This document shows positions 8,034 through 15,337 of a stretch of 64,000 bases of DNA, piece by piece. Numbering within the stretch: the stretch's first letter is position 1; the number at the start of each line of letters is the position of its first letter. The translations under genes and the position numbers were made by a program. The DNA is from JBBQYD01 sp942493075. Its GTDB lineage: Bacteria; Verrucomicrobiota; Verrucomicrobiia; Limisphaerales; UBA8199. The DNA lies in NCBI GenBank assembly GCA_942493075.1, contig OW818681.1, positions 372,001 to 436,000 on the forward strand, in the 5' to 3' direction. The notes beneath the pieces are model-generated. The model had not been told where the DNA came from. It searched no databases and was given only the letters and a program-made list of their open reading frames with translations.

Positions 8034-9002
8034 ATGCGCATTTTATCAGGCATACAACCGTCCGGCACGCTGCACCTTGGGAACTATTTCGGCATGATGC
8101 GGCCTGCCATCGAATTGCAGGATCAGGGTGAGGCGTTCTACTTTATCGCTAACTATCACTCTATGACCTCCCTGGTCGATCCCGCACAGCGTCGCAAGAA
8201 CACGCTGGACGTGGCGCTTGATTTTCTGGCCTGCGGTCTTGATCCGAAGAAGTCCGTTTTCTTCATCCAATCGGATGTCCCTGAGGTCACTGAGCTCACA
8301 TGGATATTGGGAACAGTAACGCCGATGGGCCTGTTGGAACGTTGCCACTCCTATAAGGACAAGGTTGCCAAAGGAATCTCGTTCAATTTCGGCCTGTTTG
8401 CGTATCCGGTGCTAATGGCAGCGGATATCTTGCTTTATGACTCGCACGTGGTGCCGGTTGGCCAGGATCAGAAGCAGCACGTAGAGGTAACCCGGGATAT
8501 GGCCATCAAGTTCAACGAGCAGTACGGGCAGACCTTCATTATCCCTGAGCCTCGCATCCGCATGGACACCGCGAAGGTGCCTGGTTTGGACGGTGAAAAG
8601 ATGAGCAAGAGCTACGGCAACACCATCGAGATTTTCGGTGAAGAGAAGGTGATTCGTAAAAAGATCATGGGAATCAAAATGGATAGCCGCACACCGGAGG
8701 AAGCCAAGCCGGATGCCGATCAGAATATCGCAGTGCAGTTACTCAAACTCGTAGCGCCTGTAGAAGTAGCGACCGATTACGAGAATCGGCTGCGCGTCGG
8801 CGGCTTGGGTTACGGTGACCTGAAGAAGGCGTTATTCGAGCATTATTGGAACCATTTTTCCCAGGCACGCGCCCGTCGTGCGGAGTTGGTAGCTAATCTC
8901 GATTTCGTTCACGGCATTCTAAAGGATGGAGCCGATCGTGCCCGTTCCATCGCGGTCACGGTTTTAGACCGAGCGCGCAAGGCCAGCGGCCTTGGCACCT
9001 AA
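8034..9002 (+). CDS. trpS: Tryptophanyl-tRNA synthetase
   Basis: Class I aminoacyl-tRNA synthetase that charges tRNA-Trp. The predicted protein has 322 residues, a normal length for the bacterial enzyme. The ATG at 8034 is chosen because the protein then begins with the family-typical MRILSGIQPSGTLHLGNY, which contains the HIGH-equivalent motif (TLHLGN, about residues 12-17). The second signature, KMSKS, is intact at residues 189-193. Upstream in-frame codons to 7758 do not look coding. recF begins 8 bases after the stop codon, so the two are probably cotranscribed. Confidence 0.97.
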   Translation: MRILSGIQPSGTLHLGNYFGMMRPAIELQDQGEAFYFIANYHSMTSLVDPAQRRKNTLDVALDFLACGLDPKKSVFFIQSDVPEVTELTWILGTVTPMGLLERCHSYKDKVAKGISFNFGLFAYPVLMAADILLYDSHVVPVGQDQKQHVEVTRDMAIKFNEQYGQTFIIPEPRIRMDTAKVPGLDGEKMSKSYGNTIEIFGEEKVIRKKIMGIKMDSRTPEEAKPDADQNIAVQLLKLVAPVEVATDYENRLRVGGLGYGDLKKALFEHYWNHFSQARARRAELVANLDFVHGILKDGADRARSIAVTVLDRARKASGLGT

Positions 9003-9010
9003 TTATTTCG

Positions 9011-10087
9011 ATGCACCTGGCGCATTTACGCCTTCGGGATTTCCGCAACTACTCGCGCGTGGATGCGGATTTTGCGCCAGGCTTTCACCTGTTGCTGGGC
9101 GACAACGCCCAAGGCAAAACCAATATTCTGGAGGCCATCTATCTGGTCGCAACATTGCGCTCCTTCCGCGGGGTTGGCAGCGCACAGATGGTGAGGCATG
9201 GCCAAAAGGGCTACTTCGTCGGCAGCACGATCGTAGCACAAGGGGAGCACGAGACCAAAATGTACTGGTCGGCTCGCGAGCGCAGCCTGGCTCTGAATGG
9301 ACAGCCGGTTCGCCGGCTAATGGATTACCTCGGAGTGCTGCGCACTGTGGTTTTCTGCACCGAAGACCTGCTTCTGATCAAAGGTCCAGGCCGGGGGCGC
9401 CGCCGTTTTCTGGATCTGCTGCTCACCCAGACAAGTCCCAGCTACTTGCCAACTCTCCAGCGTTACACGCGCGCGTTGCGTTCGCGTAACGCTCTCCTAA
9501 AGAACCCAAAGCCTGACCCGGTCAGTCTGGAGAGCTTCTCTCGCGAGTTGGTCGCGTCCGGCAATGAACTCATTCGTCAGCGAGTGGACCTGCTTCCACG
9601 AATTGAGCCGCTGGCACGAGCGGCGTATCAGCGCATCTCACATGCGGCCGAGGAATTGAGAGTCATATACAGGCCAAGCGTGAAGGGCGATTTTTCAATG
9701 GAACTCGTGCGATCGTCTGCGCGTGAGCGCACGTTGCGCACCACCGTGATTGGACCTCACCGTGACGATCTTGATCTCCTGCTCAATGATCAGCCTGCTG
9801 CTCAATTCGGCAGCGAAGGGCAGAAACGCACCCTTGCCATTGCTCTGAAAATGACTCAGGCCGAGTTCCTGACCGCCACCTACGGAACGCCTCCGGTGCT
9901 CCTGATCGATGACATCATGGGCGAATTGGATATCAAACGGCGCTCAGGCCTTCTGCCCCTTCTTGAGAGGGCACATCATGCCCGCGGGCAGGTTTTCATG
10001 ACTGCGACCGAGGAGAACTGGCCGGCTGAACTCGGTCGTGATCTGGCTCGGTGGAACGTGAGCTGCGGCTCACTCGTTCACACCTGA
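9011..10087 (+). CDS. recF: DNA replication and repair protein RecF
   Basis: SMC-like ATPase of 358 residues that, with RecO and RecR, loads RecA onto gapped DNA. Walker A is GDNAQGKT (residues 30-37). The family blocks GPHRDDLDLLL and EGQKRTLAIALK (signature region) and the Walker B region LLIDDIMGELD are all present. It lies 8 bases downstream of trpS rather than beside dnaA and dnaN, where recF sits in many bacteria. This suggests the ancestral replication cluster has been rearranged in this lineage. Confidence 0.96.
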   Translation: MHLAHLRLRDFRNYSRVDADFAPGFHLLLGDNAQGKTNILEAIYLVATLRSFRGVGSAQMVRHGQKGYFVGSTIVAQGEHETKMYWSARERSLALNGQPVRRLMDYLGVLRTVVFCTEDLLLIKGPGRGRRRFLDLLLTQTSPSYLPTLQRYTRALRSRNALLKNPKPDPVSLESFSRELVASGNELIRQRVDLLPRIEPLARAAYQRISHAAEELRVIYRPSVKGDFSMELVRSSARERTLRTTVIGPHRDDLDLLLNDQPAAQFGSEGQKRTLAIALKMTQAEFLTATYGTPPVLLIDDIMGELDIKRRSGLLPLLERAHHARGQVFMTATEENWPAELGRDLARWNVSCGSLVHT

Positions 10088-10244
10088 TTCCAAATGTTCC
10101 ACCTCTCGAGGTTGCCAATCTCCACATCCTTCGATAGATCCCATTTTTGCCTCTAGCAGTTGGTCCGCATGCAACACCCCGGACTGTGATGGTGGCGACT
10201 CTTCTGCGGGACAAATAAGGGTTTTCTGCTACACTCCAAAACGC

Positions 10245-12008
10245 ATGAACAAGGACCAGGTAGCTGCGGTTCTGAATGAGATCGCCGTTTTGCTGGAGTT
10301 GAAGGGAGAAAACCCATTCAAAAGCCGCGCCTATATCAATGGCGCACGGGTTCTGGAAAGCCTTGCTGAACCTCTGGAGAAGCTCGTTGCGGAAAAGCGT
10401 CTGGGTGAAATCAAAGGTTTCGGCGACGCCCTTCAAAAGAAGGTCACAGAGATGGTGACCACCGGCCGGTTGGTGTACTACGAGGAACTCAAAGCGAGCA
10501 TCCCCGCCGGGTTGGTTACGATGCTCGAAATCTCCAGTCTTGGTCCCAAAAAGATAAAGGTACTTCGCGAGGAACTGGGTGTGGAATCCATCGCCCAGCT
10601 TGAGCAGGCCTGCAAGGATGGCAGGGTGGCCGCACTTAAAGGGTTCGGAGAGAAAACTCAGGCGAATATCTGCGCCGGAATCGAGCGCCATCGCAGCTAT
10701 GCTTCCCGCAGATTATTGTACGAGGTCCTGCCTTTGGCGGAGGAGTTGGTGGATGACCTTAGGTCCCATCCAGACGTTATCCGATGCGGAACAGCAGGGA
10801 GCCTTCGCCGTTTTCGCGAGCTTGTTGGCGACATCGACCTGCTGGCTTCTTCCAGGCATCCGAAACGCGTGATTCAGGATTTTGTGCGCGCGCCTGGGAT
10901 TATCAGCATCCTGGCCCAGGGTGATACCAAAGCCAGCGTGCTGCTCGAAGGCGGGGCTCAGTGCGATTTGCGCGTGGTTGACGATGCGGAGTATGCCTCT
11001 GCCTTGATGTATTTCACCGGCAGTAAAGAGCATAATATCGTGATGCGCCAGCGGGCGATCGAACGTGGTCTGAGGTTGAATGAATACGGCCTGTTTCGTT
11101 CTACAGTTGAGACACGCGACCCCGCCCTGCGGTTGGATTGCCCCACAGAAGACAGCGTTTTTCAGGCGCTTGGCTTGAGCTGGGTGCCGCCGGAAATGCG
11201 CGAGGACAAAGGCGAGTTTCCCTTGGCAGAGACTGGATCGTTGCCGCGCTTGATCGAGTGGACTGAGCTCCGCGGCTCGTTGCATAATCACTCCACCTGG
11301 AGTGATGGGCGTCAAAGCCCCGCTGAACTTGCCAAGAGCATGTGTGAGTTAGGTCTCTCCTATTGGGCGATCACGGATCATTCAAGGTCCTCAGTTGTTG
11401 CGAACGGGTTATCCATTGACCGAGTGCGCCAGCAGATCAGCGAGATCCGCGCAATCAACGAGCGTCTCGAAGATGAGGGCAACCCGTTTCGGCTGCTAGC
11501 CGGAGCTGAGGTGGACATTCTAAAAGATGGGACGCTCGATTTTCCGGACGACCTGCTTGCTGAGCTTGATGTCGTTGTGGCAAGCATTCACCAGAGCTTC
11601 CAATTACCGGAAGCTGAAATGACTCGCAGACTGATCCGCGCCGCCAGTAATCCTTTCGTTCACATACTTGGGCATCTTACCGGACGCCTGCTGCTCGAAC
11701 GAGAGGCTTACGCAGTGGATCATGGGGCGGTCATTGACGCCTGCGCGGCTACCGGCACATGGATCGAACTGAACGCCAGTCCCAGCCGGTTGGATATGGA
11801 CTGGCGTTTCTGGGCCTACGCCAAATCGCGCGGGGTTAAGTGCGTGATCAATTGCGATGCGCACCGGTTTGAGCAGGCCGGGTATCTTCGGCTTGGAGCA
11901 GGGGTGGCGCGCAAAGCCGGATTAACGCGCGGCGATGTGCTGAACACCCTTCCCCTTGAAAAATTGCGCGAGGCCTTGGCTCAAAAGCGGGCACGCCGGC
12001 AGATATAG
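10245..12008 (+). CDS. polX: DNA polymerase/3'-5' exonuclease PolX
   Basis: Bacterial family X polymerase of 587 residues, acting in base-excision repair and gap filling. N-terminal helix-hairpin-helix repeats (about residues 45-150, with EIKGFGDAL and ALKGFGEKT) bind DNA. The nucleotidyltransferase core has GSLRRFRELVGDIDLL with the catalytic DxD. From about residue 345 a PHP domain begins with LHNHSTWSDG, continues with ITDHSRSS and ends with CVINCDAHR, giving the metal-ligand histidines of the exonuclease. The ATG at 10245 follows a TACACT box about 15 bases upstream that could be a -10 element. The gene is single and ends close to the convergent nitroreductase. Confidence 0.95.
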   Translation: MNKDQVAAVLNEIAVLLELKGENPFKSRAYINGARVLESLAEPLEKLVAEKRLGEIKGFGDALQKKVTEMVTTGRLVYYEELKASIPAGLVTMLEISSLGPKKIKVLREELGVESIAQLEQACKDGRVAALKGFGEKTQANICAGIERHRSYASRRLLYEVLPLAEELVDDLRSHPDVIRCGTAGSLRRFRELVGDIDLLASSRHPKRVIQDFVRAPGIISILAQGDTKASVLLEGGAQCDLRVVDDAEYASALMYFTGSKEHNIVMRQRAIERGLRLNEYGLFRSTVETRDPALRLDCPTEDSVFQALGLSWVPPEMREDKGEFPLAETGSLPRLIEWTELRGSLHNHSTWSDGRQSPAELAKSMCELGLSYWAITDHSRSSVVANGLSIDRVRQQISEIRAINERLEDEGNPFRLLAGAEVDILKDGTLDFPDDLLAELDVVVASIHQSFQLPEAEMTRRLIRAASNPFVHILGHLTGRLLLEREAYAVDHGAVIDACAATGTWIELNASPSRLDMDWRFWAYAKSRGVKCVINCDAHRFEQAGYLRLGAGVARKAGLTRGDVLNTLPLEKLREALAQKRARRQI

Positions 12009-12048
12009 AATATGAAGATGCTGGAAAGGGGAAGCATCCAAATCACAC

Positions 12049-12582
12049 TCACCCCCAGCGCTCTTCTCGAACCGCGGAGGCCTGGTAGCGGGTTCGTGGA
12101 GGCAGTCGCTCCCCAGGTAAACCAATCGCGATCGCCGCGACGGGAACGAATGTGGCCGGGAGTGTCAGGAGTTCTTTGACGGCTCGCACAGAGTTTTCGG
12201 CAGGATAACATCCCACCCAGCAGGCGCCCAATCCGAGACCATGAGCCGCTAACAACAGGTTTTCGATGGCTGCCGAACAATCCTGCAGTAGATAACCGAT
12301 GTTCTGCTCGAATGCAGCCGAGAGGTCGCCACACACAACGATCGCGACTGAGGAGGCGGGGAGCATTTTACCGCCTGGCATGGCCTGCGCCAGTTTCTGC
12401 AGCATTGCACTTTCACGCACGATAACGAAACGCCACGGGTCCTTGGTCATGGCTGAGGGCGCCGACATCGCTGCCTCAAGAAGGCGGGTGACGGTTTCTG
12501 GCTCCACCGTTCCCGGTGAAAAGACCCGCACACTGCGGCGGCCTGTGATCAAGCTGAGTGTCTGCTGTTGGTTAGTATTCAT
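12049..12582 (-). CDS. Nitroreductase-family flavoprotein
   Basis: FMN-dependent oxidoreductase of 177 residues when started at ATG 12582, which is preceded by a GAGG-type ribosome binding site about 8 bases upstream. The longer frame to 12690 is not coding-like. Family features are the N-terminal RRSVRVFSPGTVEPE, the SAPSAMTKDPWRFVIVR block that contacts FMN, and the C-terminal GLGACWVGCYPAE and AIGLPGE blocks. Physiological substrates of this family (nitro compounds, quinones, enones) cannot be told apart by sequence. It is convergent with polX, 40 bases away. Confidence 0.9.
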   Translation of the reverse strand: MNTNQQQTLSLITGRRSVRVFSPGTVEPETVTRLLEAAMSAPSAMTKDPWRFVIVRESAMLQKLAQAMPGGKMLPASSVAIVVCGDLSAAFEQNIGYLLQDCSAAIENLLLAAHGLGLGACWVGCYPAENSVRAVKELLTLPATFVPVAAIAIGLPGERLPPRTRYQASAVREERWG

Positions 12583-12783
12583 GCCAATGCCTCTGGACAC
12601 CGGTCTTCTAACATAAGCGCCACGCATCACCGAGAATATTCTCACGGGTGCACGGGTGTGATTAAAAGTGAGCAACACTGGAAAATGCAAAGGGAATGAA
12701 AAAGTGGTGTCAATGGGTCATTATTCACAGGCCAATAACCCTTTCCGCGCTCTGCGCTTGGCCCGGAAGGGACTCCTGAAAAT

Positions 12784-12821
12784 AGCCCAATGCTTCAGCT
12801 GGCTGAAGCTTTGGGCTTTTA
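12784..12821. terminator. Long perfect hairpin with T tracts, bidirectional terminator-like
   Basis: AGCCCAA (12784-12790) pairs with TTGGGCT (12811-12817), and inside it GCTTCAGC (12792-12799) pairs with GCTGAAGC (12802-12809) around a 2-base loop. TTTT follows on the plus strand and ATTTTC on the minus strand. It lies between nitroreductase and the transposase gene with no obvious gene to terminate. It may isolate the mobile element or end a small RNA. Confidence 0.55.
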
Positions 12822-12865
12822 TCACCTAATGGTGAAGCATGGGGGCCGCAACCAGAATGGTTGCC

Positions 12866-12909
12866 AGAGAGTAGCCGGAGGTCGCAACGAAGTGGAGACC
12901 TCCGGTTAA
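12866..12909 (+). repeat. Left REP-like inverted repeat of the IS200/RAYT unit
   Basis: A 44-base element containing a perfect 9-bp stem, CCGGAGGTC (12875-12883) with GACCTCCGG (12897-12905). Read in reverse complement, the element at 13453-13497 starts with the same AGAGAGTAGCCGGAG and ends with the same GGAGACCTCCGGTTAA, so the two are inverted copies bracketing the transposase gene. Confidence 0.75.
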
Positions 12910-12925
12910 GTCGTAGATTGGAATT

Positions 12926-12945
12926 GCACCCCGGAACCGGGGTGC
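12926..12945. repeat. Small hairpin before the transposase gene
   Basis: GCACCCCGG-AA-CCGGGGTGC is a perfect 9-bp stem with a 2-base loop, 15 bases before the ATG at 12960. A related hairpin (GCACCCCG-TCC-CGGGGTGC) follows the gene at 13419-13437. Subterminal hairpins are what HUH transposases of this family recognise. Confidence 0.6.
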
Positions 12946-12959
12946 TAGAACATTCCCTC

Positions 12960-13394
12960 ATGTGATCCACCTTCTACAGTCTGCGATATCATATTGTCTT
13001 TAGCGCAAAGCTTAGGAAACGGTTCATTCGGACGAGTTGGCGACAACACCTCCACGAATACCTGGGAGGCACCGTTCGAGGATTGGGTGGTGTGGCTGAA
13101 ATGGTAGGCGGGGTCGAAGACCACGTGCATCTGTTGGCAAGCCTCAAGACCACGGGTGCTCCAGCGGACATCGTGCGCGAAATAAAGAAAGCGTCCTCAG
13201 TCTGGGCAGCGGAGAACCACGAGCGAGATTTTGCGTGGCAGGAGGGATACTCGATCTCTTCCGTGAGTTGGACGCATGCGAAATCCGTAAGCCAATACAT
13301 CCAAACACAGGAGCAACATCACGCTCGAACTCCTTTTATCGAAGAGCTGAAGAGATTGCTTGAGAAGAATGGTGTTTCTTACGACCCAGAGTAA
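12960..13394 (+). pseudogene. IS200/REP-associated (Y1) transposase with a stop at codon 2
   Basis: HUH single-strand transposase of the TnpA/RAYT family. Reading from ATG 12960 the second codon is TGA and then the frame is open for 142 codons to 13394. The residues straight after the stop (STFYSLRYHIVFSAKLRKR) are the canonical N-terminus of this family. The catalytic HxH lies in GGVEDHVHLL, the tyrosine in SQYIQTQEQHH, and the FAWQEGYSISSVS block is present. Only the initiation region is damaged: one C-to-G change (TCA to TGA) would explain it. A shorter product could start at TTG 13083 but would lack the N-terminal strand. Flanking inverted hairpins show this is a whole unit, probably now immobile. 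Confidence 0.8.
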
Positions 13395-13418
13395 TTGGAA
13401 TGAACCCCCATGGTTCTG

Positions 13419-13437
13419 GCACCCCGTCCCGGGGTGC
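13419..13437. repeat. Small hairpin after the transposase gene
   Basis: GCACCCCG-TCC-CGGGGTGC, an 8-bp perfect stem 25 bases after the transposase stop codon. It is the counterpart of the hairpin at 12926-12945. Confidence 0.6.
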
Positions 13438-13452
13438 GGAATCGAGTTCCTG

Positions 13453-13497
13453 TTAACCGGAGGTCTCCGCTACGCTACGACGCTCCGGCTACTCTCT
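13453..13497 (-). repeat. Right REP-like inverted repeat of the IS200/RAYT unit
   Basis: Inverted copy of the element at 12866-12909, with CCGGAG...CTCCGG as its own stem. It is immediately followed by another short hairpin, CCAAGCC-TTC-GGCTTGG at 13499-13515. Confidence 0.72.
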
Positions 13498-14045
13498 GCC
13501 AAGCCTTCGGCTTGGACTGTCCGAACTCCAGTCACCTGTCCCGCTGGGAGAGAGCGAGGCGATCCGCGGATGAATGTTGAGACTTCCACAGATCGCTCAG
13601 AACATGTCCAGTATCCCACTGGTTGGCTCCCACGAAGGCGTCAATAGCCGATGTTCTGTGCTCCGGGCACTGGAGAAAGACAATTTGGGCTAACTTGGCC
13701 TCACCCACTTCTAACCACACCCGGTTTTCACCGCCATTTCCGATTTTGGATGGATGTGATCTTCTGAGAGTTTTGGGGCGACTTGCGTATAGCCGGGGAG
13801 AGCCCGGTCATGGGAAGATGAACCATGGCTAGGTCCTGGGCAGGTTTCATCCCTCTTAACGCGATCACCCGGCAAGGCTGGGAGCGGTTGGTAGAAATCC
13901 ATACTTGGCCCGACTCTCCGGCTGGCCAATCCCCTTTCACAAGCGAGGCTCCCAACGACATCCCCCATCCGCCCGGTGACCCGGTGCGGATACATCCAAG
14001 GGACAAGCCTGAGGACAACGATTAGACACTCCGCCGGGAACGGAG

Positions 14046-15278
14046 TCACAGGCCAATCAGTTCGCTGCACGAAACGACTTTGCGAGTTTCACGCGCGACC
14101 ATCATCTCTTCGCGAGTGTGAATAGTGAGTATTCGTCCTGCCGAGGCTGGAGTTGCCAGGTCACAATCTGACGGAGCTTGTTCATTGAGAGACTCATCGA
14201 GGGCGAATCCCAGGAAACCTAATCGCTGGCACACAGCGGAGCGTAATCTAGGGGAGCGCTCCCCTATGCGGTCTGTGAAGGACACGACATCCACGCCGCC
14301 CATTAACGCCGCCAGCCCGCCAATATGAATGACCAGCCGTTCGACGAACATATCGAAAGCCAACTGGGCCCGAGGATTCCCCTGAGCGGCTGCGGTCTCG
14401 ACCTGGGCCATGTCAGTGGAAATACCGGAGATGCCGCGCAGACCCGAGTTTCGATTGAGATCCTCGTCCAGCTTGTCCAGGGTCATTCCGGGTTGCCGCA
14501 GCAAGTGGATGATCGCGCCGGGGTCCAAAGAACCCGGTCGTGAGCCCATGATTAAGCCATCCAAGGGGCTGAATCCGATCGTAGTGCCCACGGCGCGCCC
14601 GTGATGAATTGCAGCCGCGGAGCAGCCACCGCCCAGGTGACAGTTGATCAGCCGAAACGAATCCGGTGAGCGGCCCAGGATTTCAGCGGCTCGTGCAGCG
14701 CAATACGCATGGCTGATTCCATGAAAACCAAAACGGCGGATTCCGAAGCGCTCGTGATACTCCGGTGGCAAGGCGTAGAGATACGACTTGGGCGGAAGCT
14801 CGGCGAAGAAGGAGGTATCGAAAACGGCAACTTGCGGGACGCCTTCCAGGAGGGTTTCCGCCGCTTCAATGGCACGAAGTGTTGGTGGATTATGTAGAGG
14901 CGCGAGACGGGATAGAGCCGCGATGGCTGCCTTTACCTCGGGGGTGACACGCGCGCTTTCGCGAAACTCTGAGCCTCCATGAACGACACGATGGCCTGCG
15001 GCGACAACCCTTACGGTATCCTGGGTGCCCGGGGCACTGAAGTTCAGCAGCGCTTTCAATGCGCACTGAACTGCCTCCCGATCGTCAGGAACGGAGACAG
15101 GCGTGGTGGCCTTCTTTCCACCAAACGGGTGGATGGAAAGCCGGGCCCTGTCCCGCCTGCCATCGGCCCAATCCACATCGCCTTCGAGCAGCGGGGAGCA
15201 ATCTGAAGCGTGGAACAGGCCAAACTTCAGGCTCGTTGAGCCACTGTTCAGGGCCAGAATTGAAGGGATCTCCGGCAC
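14046..15278 (-). CDS. ackA: Acetate kinase
   Basis: Cytoplasmic phosphotransferase, 410 residues, interconverting acetyl phosphate plus ADP with acetate plus ATP. Recognisable blocks are LALNSGSTSLKFGLF at the N-terminus, AGHRVVHGG, FDTSFF, FGFHGISHAY, DGLIMGSRPGSLDPG, GISGISTDM and EEMMVARET at the C-terminus. Two nucleotide-site motifs are unusual: HLGGG replaces the common HLGNG, and FTDRIGERSP replaces the usual FTGGIGENSP, so activity or substrate may be altered. The start is GTG at 15278, as the frame is closed by a TAA at 15305-15303 and there is no ATG. No phosphotransacetylase gene is adjacent. It lies 59 bases downstream of pgi on the same strand. Confidence 0.88.
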   Translation of the reverse strand: MPEIPSILALNSGSTSLKFGLFHASDCSPLLEGDVDWADGRRDRARLSIHPFGGKKATTPVSVPDDREAVQCALKALLNFSAPGTQDTVRVVAAGHRVVHGGSEFRESARVTPEVKAAIAALSRLAPLHNPPTLRAIEAAETLLEGVPQVAVFDTSFFAELPPKSYLYALPPEYHERFGIRRFGFHGISHAYCAARAAEILGRSPDSFRLINCHLGGGCSAAAIHHGRAVGTTIGFSPLDGLIMGSRPGSLDPGAIIHLLRQPGMTLDKLDEDLNRNSGLRGISGISTDMAQVETAAAQGNPRAQLAFDMFVERLVIHIGGLAALMGGVDVVSFTDRIGERSPRLRSAVCQRLGFLGFALDESLNEQAPSDCDLATPASAGRILTIHTREEMMVARETRKVVSCSELIGL

Positions 15279-15287
15279 GCAAGCAAT

Positions 15288-15325
15288 GCGACCGTCCGGG
15301 GTTTATCAACCTCCTGGACGGTCGC
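15288..15325 (-). promoter_or_regulatory. Hairpin between pgi and ackA carrying an AGGAGG in its loop
   Basis: Read on the minus strand, GCGACCGTCC (15325-15316) and GGACGGTCGC (15297-15288) form a perfect 10-bp stem around an 18-base loop; AGGAGG (15315-15310) straddles the top of the 5' arm and the loop. There is no U tract, so it is a poor terminator. The GTG start of ackA is 10 bases after the stem. Folding would bring the Shine-Dalgarno sequence closer to the start codon, so it may tune ackA translation or protect the processed mRNA end. Confidence 0.5.
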
Positions 15326-15337
15326 AACAATTCGTAA

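Larger units (their letters stand above)
12583..12959. other. Intergenic region left of the IS200-like gene
   Basis: A 377-base stretch without a gene. It holds the upstream region of the minus-strand nitroreductase, a long terminator-like hairpin at 12784-12821, a REP-type hairpin at 12866-12909 and a small perfect hairpin at 12926-12945 just before the transposase start. Each hairpin is listed separately. Confidence 0.6.
13395..14045. other. Gene-free region right of the transposase unit
   Basis: 651 bases. The first 120 hold the right-hand hairpins of the IS200-like unit. From about 13715 to 14030 both strands have open frames (119 codons on the minus strand from 14070), yet neither shows a ribosome binding site, a domain or a normal residue mix. 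The segment looks like a dispersed non-coding repeat rather than a gene. I see no promoter or RNA gene that I could name. Confidence 0.45.

Noticed and set aside
13711..14070. 119-codon minus-strand frame right of the transposase unit
   Set aside because: It overlaps the 3' end of ackA, and the opposite strand is open too. I treat the segment as a probable non-coding repeat and would reconsider if codon-level conservation were shown.
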